A stretch of 64,000 nucleotides of DNA from contig JAPTJF010000152.1 in NCBI GenBank assembly GCA_029339195.1, positions 1 to 64,000 on the forward strand. The letters run 5' to 3'. Positions 32,724-46,139 of the stretch are shown here, one piece after another; position 1 is the first letter of the stretch, and the number at the start of each line of letters is the position of its first letter. The stretch comes from Micractinium sp. NFX-FRZ. Its lineage: Eukaryota > Chlorophyta > Trebouxiophyceae > Chlorellales > Chlorellaceae. A program made the translations under genes and the position numbers. The notes under the pieces were generated by a model that saw only the letters and a program-made list of their open reading frames with translations, made no database searches and was not told the origin of the DNA.

Positions 32724-35700
32724 TCACAGCTGCAGCTGGGCCCAGCTGAGCACCCGCACGGGGCGCAGCCCTGCGGGTGAGGTGCCGCTGACGGCGGCAG
32801 CAGCATGCTGGGTGGGCGGGTACGGGTGGTGTGGCGCGCAGGCGCAGTCCAGGCTGCCCCTGCCGCCCGGTGACGTGGCGGCGCTGCCACCTGGCTGCGT
32901 GTCCAGGCTGGAGCGCACTGCGGGCGGCAGCGGGGGTGGGGGCGGGGGCAGGAGTTGGGCGGAGCGAGGTGTGCCAGTGAGGGGGCAAGTGACAGTCGGC
33001 AGCAAGTGTGGCCGGTCGGGGGTGGGGGGAAGGTTGCTGCTGCCGGCATGATGACTGTGAGGGCTTAGGGGCACACGCCACGCGCGGTCTGCGGTGCCAT
33101 GGCAAGCGACGCAGTGAACAGGGGAGCAGCGGAGCACACCTGTGGGGGCAAAGCACGAGCGGGGGCTGCCGCTGCGCATCGCGAACGCCGACTCAGGGAG
33201 GGGTGCCATCAGCCCGGCGCGTCCCCCGCTGGCCAGCAGCCGGCCCGCCGCCGTGCCCTGCAGCTGCGCGTGGGTAGCCGCCAGCTGGGCAGCACTCAAC
33301 CGCCCGGGCGGCAGGGGCGGCCCGCAAGGCTGGGCAGCCGCGCGGGCAGGCGGCATGGGGTGCTGCACGCCGGGCGCAGGGGGTGCCGCCCAGCCCAAGC
33401 TGTGCCCAGCTGCTGCAGCGCGCAAGGGAGCCAGGCAGGCAGGCAGGGAGTGAGGCAGTGCGCAGGCATTGGGGAGTTGTGCATGAATGGCGGGGGGAGG
33501 CGCTGGCAGGACTCGGGTCCAATGCGTCTCACATGGCCAACACAGAGCATCCGCAAGGGCAGGCCTGCAGCCCCGCTCCTGCCTCCCACCATTCCCCAGG
33601 AGGCCCCACCCCACCTGCTGTGCCATCGCAGCTGCTGCCGCTGCGCCCCCATAGAGCAGCGCCCGCTGCTGGCGGCAGCGGGGCGCCCGCCTGGCCGACC
33701 AGGCACGCCAAGGGGTCGCTGCAGGCAAGTCAGGGTGGGAGGCGGGGGGAGTGAGTGAGCGGGGGCTGTGGGGTGGCGGTGCAGGCAGCGTGGCTTGCGC
33801 AGCACGCTGCGCCGGGCAACCCAGGCGGGGAGGTCCGGCCCCGCTGCATTGCCAGCTGTTAAGGCCAGGGCGGAGTGCAGAGGGCAGTGGCAGCCACATG
33901 CACAGCCACATGCGCGGCACAGCACAGCGCAGCACAGCACAGCACAGCACAGTGGAGGGGCCCCACCCACCCGCGGCAGCGCGCCTCCTGCTGGCACGCC
34001 TCCCTGCTGTGCCTGCTGGCCAATTCCGCCTGCGGTGGGCAGCGGGCGGGCGGCAGCAGGCCATCGGGTGACGCAACACCGGGCGGGCGGGGGGCGCAGG
34101 ACGCACCTTTGGCCGGGCATGCCAGTCGGCCCAGAAGAGGCCCCCTCAACAACAGTAGCTGGACACAGCATCCGCCCCAGCCAGCCAGCTGGCGCCAGCT
34201 GGCCCCACCCCCCTCCCCGCCCCACCTGCAGGCCGCCCAGTTCCTGGGGCGGCAGCAGCTGCGTCAGAATGCCCGCCGCCTGCTGGGCCCCCACCTCCCC
34301 TCGCTCCAGCAGGCGCACCAGCAGGGCAACCAGGTCGGGCTGGCCCTGCAGGCAGGGCAGGGGGGCGGGCGGGGTGGGGGGGCGATAAGGGTGGGGCAGC
34401 CAGGCCAGCAGACGGGGCGGGTGGGCCGCGTGTGTGCGGGCATGGAGGGGCGAGCGGCGGCAGCGCGGAGCCCCGGTGGGCCAGGATGGCCGGGGGGGAG
34501 GCAGGTGAGTTGCCAAAAAATGAAAAATCAAGATCAAGAGGGGAGGAGCAGGGGGATGAGGTGCAGGAGTGTGACGGGCGGTTGATGGGGCCAGGAGCGC
34601 CCTCCTGCCCACCGCACCTGCCAGCCAGCCAGCCGTGCCAGCCTGGCAGCCAGCCAGCCTGCCCGACTGCCTGCCTCACCTCTGCCTGCGGAGGCGCCTC
34701 TGCCTGCTGCGCCACCGGCGCGCATGGGGCTGGGGCCCCCCAGCAGGGCGGTGCCCAGGGCAAGGGGCTGCCAGCCTGGCCCAGCACCTGCTGTGCACTG
34801 GTGGGTCCTGCAGCGGCGGCAGCAGGGGGGCAGCAGGGCACTCGTTGTGTGAGCGGGGCTCCTGCTGGCGGCTCCGAGTTGTACCGCCTTCTATCCTGCT
34901 AGCAGTACCATGTTGTACCGCCACCCATCCAAGCACTGCCGGCACGGTGCCGCCGGCGATCCTTCATCGGCCAGGCTGCTACATGCACCCCTTTCCTGCC
35001 AGCACCGTCCTGGTGCACCCCCAGCCCAGGCAAAGAGGGGAGCTGGGAATGACTGAGCAGACACACGCCAGTTCCCGGCAGCTTCCGCCTTCCTCCCCCA
35101 TGGTCCTGCTCCCCTCCACCCTTGCCCCACACCACAGCCTGCCCACCCGGCCCCGTTCCCCCCACACGCGCCTGCCATAGCCGCCTCTGCTGCTGCTGCT
35201 TGGATGGCGAGGCTGTTAGAGGCAGCTGCGGGGCGGCACTCGGGGATGCGCAGCTCGTGGAGGCTTTGAGGTGGGAGGGGAGGCCAAAGGAAGGCCTGTG
35301 TCAAAGTACCGCCACACCTGTACTGGCACTTGGGTCGCTGGCAGCGCCCGCACGCATCACCCATCCGTCTCTAAAAATAGATGGCTACCTGCCTTGCCTC
35401 ACTTGCCTGCATGCAAGCAAGCAGCGCAGGCAAGAAAAGAAGGGCAGGGCAACAAGGCAGCAGAAGGGAGGGTGCTGCGTCCTCGTTGACCCGGCCAGAG
35501 GCCGCCTCACTTGTGTGCAAAGAAGCAGAGCCAGCGGCGGCAGGCGGCGCCCTCCTTGCAGAGCTGGGTGCGGTACCTGGGCGGGGGAGGAGGCGGGAAG
35601 GGGGGGTATGATAGCGTGGGGCGGCCCCTGGACTTTCGGGCTGAAGCATGCTGCCCAACCGTGCGCCTGCCACCGCCCTGCCATGCACAACAGCCGGCCG

Positions 35701-36465
35701 CTGCCGCAGCCGCCTCACCTCGTGGGGTGCAGCCAGTACTCAAACACGCTGTGGGCGTAGGGGCATTGGTCTCCCAGCTCGCAGTGCCCCTCCTGCACAC
35801 CATGCGTGGGGGAACGAGCGGCTGGCTGGGGTTAAGGCAAATGGGGGAGGGGCCGGCGCTCAGCCTCCTGCCCGCGCTGCATCGATTGACACGAAGGGCA
35901 CGGTCGCAGGCTGAGGCAGCGGCAGCAGCAGCCGCACATGCCTTGAGGCGGGGGCAGGCGATGCCGGTGTGCGGGTGCAGGCGGGGGTCGCGCCGGCGCG
36001 CTGCCTCTGTGGGGTGCGCAAAAGGGCAGCGCGACCAGTCGTGGGGGTAGCCCTTGCCGCAGGGGATGACCTGCTGGCAGAGAAGATTGGAGAGAACCGC
36101 GCGGTTATGATAGTCGGGCCTGCCAGCTGCCAGGGAGCGGGGCAGTGGGTACGGCAGGCGTGCGCGGCGGACCGCCCACTGGCGGCAGTCCCGCCCAGGT
36201 GGGGCGCCCACCAGCACCACCATGGCAGGCGGGATGTACCGCCCCACAAGCTTCTGCGATGTCACGGGCGCCTGCTGAGCCGGGCGGCGGGCCCTTTGCA
36301 GCACGCTCGGGAACCGCGCCCATGGATGGAGGCGGCAGCCACTATGTGCGCGGCGCTTGCCTTTCCGAAGGCCATCAAGAACTCGGGGGATCTCAGGGCA
36401 TCGACTGTGGAGTAGGGGAGCTGCGGGCCGCCCTGCAGCCCGGCGCCCAGTGGGTCCGCCTTCAT
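32724..36465 (-). CDS. Plant-type tandem CCCH zinc-finger protein (TZF-B), inverted paralogue of TZF-A
   Basis: RNA-binding TZF protein of the same family as the gene at 1492-6552. Exons, reading leftward: 36465-36361, 36070-35942, 35792-35719, 35576-35511, 35263-35172, 34807-34680, 34345-34226, 34029-33971, 33718-33615, 33412-33140, 32917-32724 (447 residues). The spacing C-x7-C-x5-C-x3-H, 16 residues, C-x5-C-x4-C-x3-H is intact, preceded by [10 protein letters not shown] and ARRRDP. All ten intron positions and phases match TZF-A. Exons 2, 3, 4 and 7 have identical lengths; exons 5, 6 and 8-11 have diverged (for example NLHELRIPEC against [10 protein letters not shown]). Introns 1, 2 and probably 5 use GC donors (GCAAGC, GCATGT, GCGCGT). 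The low-complexity C-terminus is shorter and lacks the QQARLQGT array. Confidence 0.85.
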
Positions 36466-37786
36466 ATGGGAGCCGGCTGTCGGGGAGCCCGGCTGGGGGT
36501 AGCTGGGGTTCTAACACACAAAGAAATGACGTCGGTTTGGACGAGGGCGCACGAGATCCGTTTCTGCTTCGCGTCATAGGCGATCGCATGACAGCCCGCT
36601 TACCCCCTGCTGCATGCGTCAGCCCTGCAGATCCTGGGCTAGCTGCATACTTGCACAGCAGGTCGTGGACCAACTACGCAGCAAGCTGGACGGTAGCAGC
36701 CCTGATCACACATGCTCCACTGAAAGTGACCGTGAGTGGGCGTGAGCGGCGAGCAGCGTGGGAAAGGGGCAGGGGCACAGGAGGGACTCTCAGGATGATC
36801 TCCTGGACACTTCGACGCAAGGAACCATCGGCATTGATGCCATAAGTGCCCGGCAAGCCTGCATCAGCGACACTGCCATGCCCACATGTTCAGCAGATGC
36901 CAGGGCGGGGCCGCTGCATGCCGGCCAGCTCATCCTGCCGGTACGCCCCTCCACCCACCCACCATCCACCGCACACGCTCGATGCCTCGACCTCTCCCCG
37001 GACATGTCAAGCCCCAGGCAAACGTGGGCAAAGCGGGTGCTTGCCGTGAGCCGTGCTTGAACATGTGAGCTGGGGCGACACTCGGGCTGGGCCCGCTTCA
37101 GGGTGAGGTGAGGCACCCCGGTGAGAGCACACATGTGTGCCAGCCCCATTCCAAGTGAGGTGCCGGTGAGAGCAAGTGTGGTGAGCACTATTGAGTTATC
37201 ATGACCAGTGCGCAGGTGGTGCCCGGCCAGACGGCCCCAGTGCCCTGCTCCCAGCTGGCAAGCTTGCCACACATGCTTCCCTGCTGTCACGCCTTGGACA
37301 GCCCATGCCCAACGTGCTCTGGATGCCCTGGCAGCCGCGGCGTTAGGGCAGGGGCGAGTGGGCTTTACAATGTCGACACCGGCGGGGGTGTGGGGGGGAG
37401 GTGGAGGATCATGAGAAGGGTCTGAGGGAGGTGGAGCACGAGGGCAGCTGAGAAGCAGGAGACAGGAGCACAAACAAAATATCCGTGCACACACACACAC
37501 ACACACACGTTGGGGAGAGGGGTGTGCTGGTATTGATGAGTGGGGCAGCAGGGGCCTGCAAATGGCACGGCACGCACGCATCCCCCCGCCCCGCCGGTGC
37601 ATGCCTGCGCACACACTGCCATGCCCAGCTGCACTTGCTGCTGTTCACTCGCAGGTGCCTGGCTGGCTGGCTGCCGCTTGTGTAGCCGCCGGCCTCTGCC
37701 AGCGGCAATGTAGCGGCGGCCGCTCGCCGCCAGCTGTCACCAGCTGATCCTCACGGCCAGCTGTCGCCAGCTCATCAACATTCCTC
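36466..37786. other. Intergenic: TZF-B promoter and FtsHi 3' region
   Basis: Both neighbours are transcribed leftward. No gene is recognisable. A (CA)n tract lies at about 37487-37508. The interval must contain the TZF-B promoter (right of 36465) and the FtsHi 3' UTR (left of 37787). Confidence 0.5.
37365..37369 (-). terminator. Putative polyadenylation signal of the FtsHi gene
   Basis: TGTAA on the minus strand, about 420 bases after the stop at 37787. Confidence 0.4.
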
Positions 37787-40700
37787 TCACTGCTGCTGCT
37801 GCTGGCTCTCGTCCAGCAAGTCGGCAATGTCGGTGCGCACAGTGTAGGGGCTGTTGGCCGCCCACCAGCCGGGCGGCGGCGGCCCCCCGTTGCCGTTTGT
37901 GGCGGCGCCGTTGCGTGCGGCCGCCCCGTTGCCGCCCACCAGGGCCGCCTGCCGCTGCTTCTGGGCGCCCAGATACTCGGCCAGCTGCTCCGCCACGTCG
38001 CTCGTCTCCTCCGCCTGCAGACAAGGGAGGCAACAGGGCAGAGGGTGAGGGTGGCGGGTGAGGGGCGGGAGGGCGGTGGAGGGAGGGCGGAGAGGAGGGG
38101 TGTCGGAGAGGGATGGGGCATGGCTGCACACCTGATGTCGCTGTGGTCAACATGAGCGGGCACACGGTCAGCCGGGATGCCCATTCCTCCCGCCAACCCG
38201 CTCCCAACCTCCCGCCCCCTGCTCCCAACCAAGCAGCCAACCAACCAACTACGCGCCCCCAACCAACCGAACCAGCCAGCCAGCCAGCCAGCCAGCCAGG
38301 CAGCCTCACCTTCTTGCCGGGCCAGTTCAGCCCGCCGTCGTGCGTCCACCCATAGCCCTCCAGATCCGTGCCCTCAAACTTCTTGACGCCTGCCAGGCGG
38401 AGCGGGCAGGGAGGTGGGGGCGGGGCAGGGGCAACTTGTGAGCGGGCCAAGGGTGTGGGTGCCAGGGCGTGGGGGAGGGCGATGCGGGAGCGGAGCGCTG
38501 GGTGCCACAAACCACGCACATGCCCCGTCCCCTGGGCTGCTACAAGTTGAGGGGACAGGGTCGCATGTCGGCGGCCAAACAGTGCCACAGCTCCATCCTA
38601 CTCTGCACCTTCCCCACAGCTCTGGCCCCCCAATCCATCCATCCATCCAGCCAGCCAGCACGCAGGCAGGCGGGCGGGCGGGCGGGCACCGGCAGGAGGA
38701 GCGGCTACAGTGCCGCTGCAGAACCCATCGGCCCATGGGAGCGCATGATCCATCAACAAGGTTTCAAGGGTTTAGGGCAACACCTTGACCCGTGGCAGCC
38801 TGCCCCCCTACCCGCCTCACCCGCCCCCTCCAGGATCTCCCTCAGCTCCTCCCCCGTCAGGCTCTCCCGCTCCATCAGCGTGTTGGCAAGGGTGGCCAGG
38901 GCAGCATAGTTGGAGGCCAGCCCGTAGTAGGCCTTGGCCTCGGCGGCCTCCACGAGCTGCGGCAGTGGGGGGGCAGGGGAGCAGCAACGCAGGGCAGGCG
39001 GCGGGGTGGGCACAACAGCATCGATCAATGATGGTGGCGGGGGCGGCGGGGGCCAACAACGCGCGGCATCGCATAAACAATGCACGGCAGGCGACGGGGT
39101 GGGAACCTGGGAACACGTGATGGCCAGGGGCAGCCGGGGCAGCCGAGGCAGCCAGGGCAGAGTGGTTGGAGGGCGGGGTCGTGTGCAGGAGGACCGCTGC
39201 CACCGCCGCACCTCGCCCTGCTGCTGCCCTCCCGGGAAGCTTGCCACCCCACCGCCACCTGGGGAGCCTCCGGAGGGCGCACGCATGCAGCAGAGTGGTG
39301 CCACAGCCTGCCAGCCCCCCTCACCTGCTCCACCTCCCCGGTTGCGCTCATGGCCAGCCCAGCAGCGACATCCCGCCAACCACCCTCTCTGCGGGTCGGG
39401 CCCCCAAAGGCACAGATGTGCAACGCAGCGCAGCGCACAGCCCCAGACCCACACCGCCCAGGCCCCTCCCCAGCCAAACAAGCCATCAGCACGGTAGACA
39501 AAGATGTATGGAAAGGCACACAAGAAGCACAAACTAGCGGCGGCCCGCACCTGCTCCACCTCCTCGTACGCAATCATGGCCAGCTCAGTGGACACGTCAG
39601 CAATGGCGCGGCTGCACAGGGGGGGAGGCGAGCGGGCACCGTGACCCAGAGCGGAGGTGTGGGGCAGGGGGGATGCGGCAGGGGAGCAAGGGAATTGCCA
39701 GCCATGGCTTGAGCATGGGCCTAACCACTAGACAGGGCTGGAAGGTGACTGTGTGTGTGTGGTGGGTGTGGACGGCCACGCGGGTGGCACGTAAGAGAGC
39801 AGAGGAGCAATGCCGCCACAGGCTCGCCCTGGGCCGCTGCGGTGCGCTCTTCGCTGCCACCCACTGCCCATCCGACCCCCTGACCAGCATTCCCCAGCAG
39901 CAAGGAAGCCCTGCCGCCCCGCTCACCCCGACCCGCTCAGGTACGTCTCCTCGTTGTCCATCAGCGACACAGGGCCCAGCCGCTTGCTGCAGGGGAAGAT
40001 GAGGGGGCACGACGTTGATGTGTGTGGGGGTGGAGGACCGCACGGCGGGGGAGGGAGGGCGGTGGGGTGCACGGGCAGCCCGTCCTTGCAGTTGCATCCC
40101 CCGCCTAGCGCCGAAGCCGCAGCAGGAGGCCGCTTTGCTTGGCGCAGTGGTTGGCCGCACATAGGTCGACGGCCTCCCAAACCGGTCACAAACAACTCTG
40201 CTGCATGTTCCTGCCTCTGCCCCCCAAGGAAAGCCTTCCTCGCTGCCTGCCCTCCTCCCCTCTTGCAGAGCCCTCCCACCTGAAGCCGCAGCGGAAGACC
40301 ATTTCGCGGGCGATGTGGTTGGCGGCGTCCAGGTCAGCGGCGCCAGCTGTCGACACGTTGGCCTCCCCCAGCACCAGCCGCTCCGCGCACCGCCCAGCCA
40401 TGGCCACCACCTGGCAGGGGCAGAGAAAAAAGGGGCGGGGGAGTTGATTAGTAGGCACAAGGACTGGTGCAGGCGCGAGCAGAGACGGGGGGCAGGTGGA
40501 CCAGAAAAGAGACCGGCTCAAGCGGGCGGGAGGGTCACCCGGCACAAGGCGGCTGGCGGCGCAGCGCCCCGCCGTAGCCACCACACGCGGCGCTGTGCTT
40601 GCCTCAAATCACCCTGCTCCCCCCTTGCCTCGTCAATTTGGCCTCCATGTACCCCTCTGCGACTCCCTCAACATCGGTACACCAACTATACAACAACTGC

Positions 40701-40844
40701 CACCCTACCTCCCCTGCCCACCAAGCTCCTGAAACCCCCACCTGCACAGCAACAGCTGGCAGCTCAAACAGGAGCTCCAACCTCTCAACCTCCCCAACTC
40801 TTCCCCCCCTCTCCCAGGAGTGCACAAGTACCTGCCACTGCTTC

Positions 40845-40884
<40 letters not shown>

Positions 40885-43800
40885 TCACCATTTTGGCCTC
40901 CATGTAGCCCTTGGTGATGATGCGGCTCTCAAGCGTCTCCTCCTGCAGGTGCAAGGGGGAGGGAGGGAGGGAGGGAGGGAGGGAGGGAGGGGGTGAACGG
41001 GGGTGGGAGGGTGATGGGGGGGGGATGGCATGGAGGGAGGGTGGGGGACGGGCGCAGCGGCATGGGAGTGAGCGCACACGCAGGCAGGGCATTCGGATGG
41101 GCGCAAAGGAGGCATTCAAACAGGGACATCTGTCGACGAGGCTGGGCTGTGGGACAACGACATGTGATGCTGGCCGCTCACAAGGAATTTGCCCAGTGAG
41201 CCCAGTCCGGTGCCTCCACCCCATCCCACCCGGCACACCCCGCAAGCACAGCAGGGCTCTGTAACACGGGCGGCGTGCTTTCACACGTGGTGCCTGCCTG
41301 GCTGGGTGGCCCGCCGCCTCACCAGTGGGAGGAAGTATGTGTAGCCTGTGGCCACGCCGCCGGGGCAGACGGAGACGCGCTGGATTTCGTCAAAGGCGGG
41401 GGTGATGTAGCCGGTGAGCGCGCGGGCGGCCTCGTAGACTGGCAGGGGAGAGGGGAGGGGGCAGGGGGACATAGGATGAGGAGGGGTGAGGCAGGGGGGA
41501 TCAGGGTGAGCGCAAGGCCGCGCGTGCAAGCTACCGGTAGGGGAATTTATGTTGGCATACCAACGCAAAGGGCGGGGTGAGGCACAGCACGGGCAGGCGC
41601 ACATGTGGGGCAGCCAAGAGGGAGGACAGCCAGGCAGCCAGCCACCGCCACCCTGCCACCCTGCTGCCCCGCCCCGCCCCCGCCGCCCTCACTGGCAATG
41701 GTCTTGCGCATGGAGGGAGGCACGATGTCGCTCTCGTAGTTGACCGCCGCGCTGCCGCCACGCCCCAGCTGCGGGCAAGAGGCACACGAGGTGGGGAGGC
41801 ACTTGTTATTGCTGGTGGCTGCTGGCGGGCAGGGAAGGCGTGGCATGCCTCCTGGGGCGGGCAGGGCGGCACAACAAGCGATGGCGTTGTCCGCGGTGCT
41901 GCACTCGGCAGCCGCCCCTGGTTGTGTGGCAGCCGGGCCCCACCTTGCCCGCTTCATACTGGCAACCTCCTTGTGGCAGCCTCAACCCGCCGTGCCCGTT
42001 GCATCAGTGCCAACCCCCGCCCCGCCGTGTCCCCTTCACCAGTGCTCACAGCCCCCGCCCCCGCCCCATCTCGCCCAATTCACTAGTGTTGCACCCCCAG
42101 CCCTCCTCCCCTCTACACACACCCACCCACCTTGTCCCTGTGGATCTTCTCAAGGAGCCCACGCCACCTTGGCCCGTCCATCATTGCTCACAGCCCCAAA
42201 CAGCCGTGTCCCCTTCACCAGTGTTCCCCTCCACACACACACACACACACCTTGTCCCGGTGGATCTTCTCCAGCGCCTCAAACACCTCCACCTCGCTGA
42301 TGAAGGCCTGCTGCTGGCGCACTGCCACAATGGCTGCAAGGGGAGGGGGGGGGGGGGGGAGCAATGGGGCAGGGAAGCAAATGCATGGGCAGGCGGCCTG
42401 TCAGCCAAAATACTTGGGAGTGTGTGCGTGGCTGAAGGGGGAGGCGGGTGAGCGGGTGCTGCTGGTGCACGGCGACACTGCGTGCAGGCTCGGGGGAGGG
42501 GGCGGGGGCACCACTCAAAACGACAACACCAGACCACCACCCACCACCAGCAGCGCCCCCCGCGCCCTCCTCACCCGACTGGTTCATGAGGTTCATGAGC
42601 TCGGCGCCCGTGAAGCCCGCCGTGGCGCGCGCGATCTTGGGGAAGTCTGCACACAGCAGGGAAGGCAGCGTGGGGGGCAGGGTGGGTGACAACACGGGGG
42701 CAGGGCCCGCCCTCTCCTTGTTGGCGCCGCCAACACCTACTTCTTGGCGCCGCCAACACCACCAGCAGGCAGAAGGCCACAGCTGATTGACACGCACACA
42801 CACACACACACACACACCTTGTTCCAACACAAGCCTTGCACACAAGCACGGCTGCCGGAGGGGGGCCTCACCCAGGTTTGGGTCGACCTTCTTCTGGCGG
42901 GCGTGAACCTTGAGGATGCCCACGCGACCCTGCGGCGACCCGGGATGGTTGCACACACAAGTGGCTCAGCAGGTTAGTTGGTAAGTACCATGGCATGCGT
43001 GTGCTGCGTCGTTCCGCTCCACAGCGAGCAGGCGAGAGCCGGGGTCCGGGCGGGCGCCCCCGCCACCAAAGTCACACTCCCTTTCAGAAGCACTTGTTGC
43101 CACCCCTGCCGGCCCTGCCGCCGCCCCACCTCCATGTTGGGCAGGGGCAGGCAGGCACCCTCGCCTACAAGCCCAAGCCCTGGCTAAACACACCCCTGCC
43201 GCCACATTGGGCAGTGGCAAGCAAGGCATCCCCCGCACCAAACCAAACCAAACCCAAGCCCTCAAGCAACACACCACCCCCGCTCCCCTGCCCGCCTCAC
43301 CTCCACATTGGGCAGCGGCAGGTGCACAATGCGGTCAAAGCGGCCGGGGCGGGTGAGCGCCTGGTCCAGGGCGGAGGGGCGGTTGGTGGCCGCCATCACC
43401 ACGATCCCCGTGTTGTCCTCAAACCCGTCCATCTCTGCGCATATGGCGCGGCGGGAACAGGTGTGTTTGGCGTTCAGTGCTGGGTTGGTGGGGCATGGGG
43501 GAGTGCGCGTCCCGTGCTGGGTTGGTGCAAGCCCATGGGGTCAGACGGTGCCGTTGCCTGGATGCACCCGATTGCGCCCCATGCCCCCCGTTGTTACACA
43601 CCCTCACTCCCACGAACACACACACAACACCAACAACCAGCGCAGCAGCACCCTCCCCCCTCCCCCCTGCTCTGACCCGTGAGCAGCTGGTTGATGGTGT
43701 GCACCGACTCGTCGTTGCCGCCGCCGCCGTAGGAGCGCGCCTTGCCGATGCCGTCAAACTCGTCGATGAAGAGGATGCAGGGGGCCTGCGGCAGGTACGG

Positions 43801-46106
43801 AGGGGTGGGGGTGTGGGGGTGGGGTGGGGGCGGGATGCGGACGGTAGGAAAGTTGCACACGGGGCGGGGTGGGAAGCAAGCGGTAGGAAAGCTGCACGCA
43901 GCGATGACAGGAGGGCTGGAGAAGGCGAAAGGAAGGGGGGAGTTGGAGCGCAGGGCCGCCAAACGCGTCGATGGGCGGCCCAATGTCAGCCCCCCATTCC
44001 CCTCCTCCAGGCCCCCCGCCCCGCCCCACACCGCCTCACGTTCTTGCGGGCCTGCGCAAACATGTCGCGCACGCGGGAGGCGCCCACACCCACAAACATC
44101 TCCATGAACTCAGTGCCCGCTGCACAACAAAAGGGGGGTGGTTCTTTTTATTCTCAGTTTCTTGTCGGTTGAAATTTGGTGGTGCAAGGCAGGCACTCAG
44201 ACAAACATCTCCATGGACTCCGTGCCGGCTGCACAGTTGGAACAAGGGAAGGAAGGGTTGATCATTCTTCGTGTGTCGGTTGAAATTTGGTGGTGCAAGG
44301 CAGGCGCCCAGACACACACATCTCAAGGACTCCGTGCCGGCTGCACAATTGGAACACCGGAAAGAAAGGGCGTTGAATCATACTGAATTTGTCGAACACA
44401 ACAGGGCGTTGGACCATACTCCCTGTCCAAGTGTTGGTTGTGAGATTGTTCCACACGTTGTGGATTCGGGTTGAAGACTGAATTTGAGCACAACATTTCT
44501 TTAATGACGGGGGCAGGCACCCACCCACACGCGTCTGCAGGAGCTTCCATACAGAAAGACCAACCGGCCCTCAAGCCCGCGCGCCTGTGCAGCACGCCCC
44601 AAATGCGCTCCCACCCTGCGCCCTCACGAGCGCTCACCGATGGAGAAAAAGGGGACCCCTGCCTCTCCCGCAATCGCCTTGGCCAGCAGCGTCTTGCCGG
44701 TGCCTGCAGCAGGGCAGGGGGGCACGGTCAGTGCCTCGTTTTCAGTTGGTGTGTGGTGGCAAGTAGTGTGTGGTCAAGTGAGCAGCCAGCAGCGCCTTGG
44801 AGGTGCCTGGTGATGGGCGCTGGGGGGCGGTGGGTGCAGCCAGCCAGCTGGCCAGCCAGGACAGGACAGGAGGGAGGCAGCACCCCCTCCTGCTCACCGG
44901 CGGCGGCGGCGGTCCCACCAGCAAGCAGGGTTTACAGGCGGGCAGGTCCCACCAGCAGGCAGGGTTGTGGGGGTTGCAGCCCCTCACCCCACAACCCCGA
45001 CCCCTTGCCCCCGCTCACCGGGCGGCCCCACCAGCAGGCAGCCGGCGGGTGAGCGCGCCCCCAGGGCCAGGAATTTTTGTGGGTTGCGCAGGAAGGCCAC
45101 CACCTCCATGATCTCCGCCTTGACCTGCCCGGGGGTCGGAGGGGTGGGGTGGGGTGGGAGGGAAACAGTATGGGGGTGTCAATATTGTGACGGAAAGTGG
45201 GAGCACACAGAAAGCAACCTCCATGATCTCCGCCTTGACCTGCCGGGGGTGGGAGGGGTGTGCCAGACAAGGGGTGTGCCAAACAAGGGGTGAGTCATGC
45301 CATGTCATGGTACTGGTTGTGTTGACCTCGAGGGCAGGCCACCGCCGCCGCCAGCCCCGCCGTGACCTGCACTTGGTGCCAGGTGGGCGGGCCGCCAGCG
45401 GTGGCACCACCACATGGGTGCGGATGTGCTGGGCAGGCGAGATTGATGTGCACACGTGGCAGGCCAGGTAACCAGGGACGAGCAGGCGCCTGATGCCGCC
45501 TCCCTTCCCCGACACATGCACACTACCCCCGGCCCCCAACAAGCAATGCAACCGCAACCAATGCCCCACCTGGTCAATACCGGCAATGTCCTTGAATGTC
45601 ACCGTCGCATCCTTGGGCTGCACAGGGAGCGAGCGGGGGGCGAGAGAAGCAGGGGCAGGGGTTGGTTGGTGGGTTGCGTGGGTGAGGTATGGGAGGAGGA
45701 GCGAGTGGGCAGGCAGGGGCGAGGAGAGGAGAATGACATGTGTCATGCGGACAGCGCACTCAGCAGCGACAGCAACTTGGCGGCCAGGCGGGGGCAGGTT
45801 GCCAGCTCAGCAGCCTGCCAGCTCAGCAGCTCACGTTGATCATCTCCAGCTTGGCGCCGCCAAAGATCTTGTCACGCTTCTGCTTGCGCCCCAGCCTGCA
45901 CACACACACAGGACATGACAGGAAGTGAGGCGGGGCACAGCAAAGAGGGGCGTCGTCAGGGGGGAGAAAAAGGGGGTGGGAGCGGCGTGTGCGGGCGCGT
46001 GAAGGCGGCGGCAACAAGCTGGGCAGGCAAGTGACGGTGCGCCTGCCCGCCCGCTGGCTGCCAGGCGTACCGTGCCCCCGGGGCAGCCACACCCCGCCCC
46101 GCCCAG

Positions 46107-46139
<33 letters not shown>

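Noticed and set aside
32225..32749. 174-codon plus-strand frame over the 79-base repeat
   Set aside because: A 79-base unit is not a multiple of three, so the repeated peptide changes frame between units. The frame also overlaps the TZF-B stop in antisense.
33296..34612. 438-codon minus-strand open frame inside TZF-B
   Set aside because: It runs through several TZF-B introns. The exon model with matching TZF-A phases explains the conserved parts, and the rest is intron.
14826..46138. Introner-element explanation for repeated intron sequence
   Set aside because: No shared consensus or inverted ends link the introns of different genes. Each repeat resembles only its own neighbouring exon.
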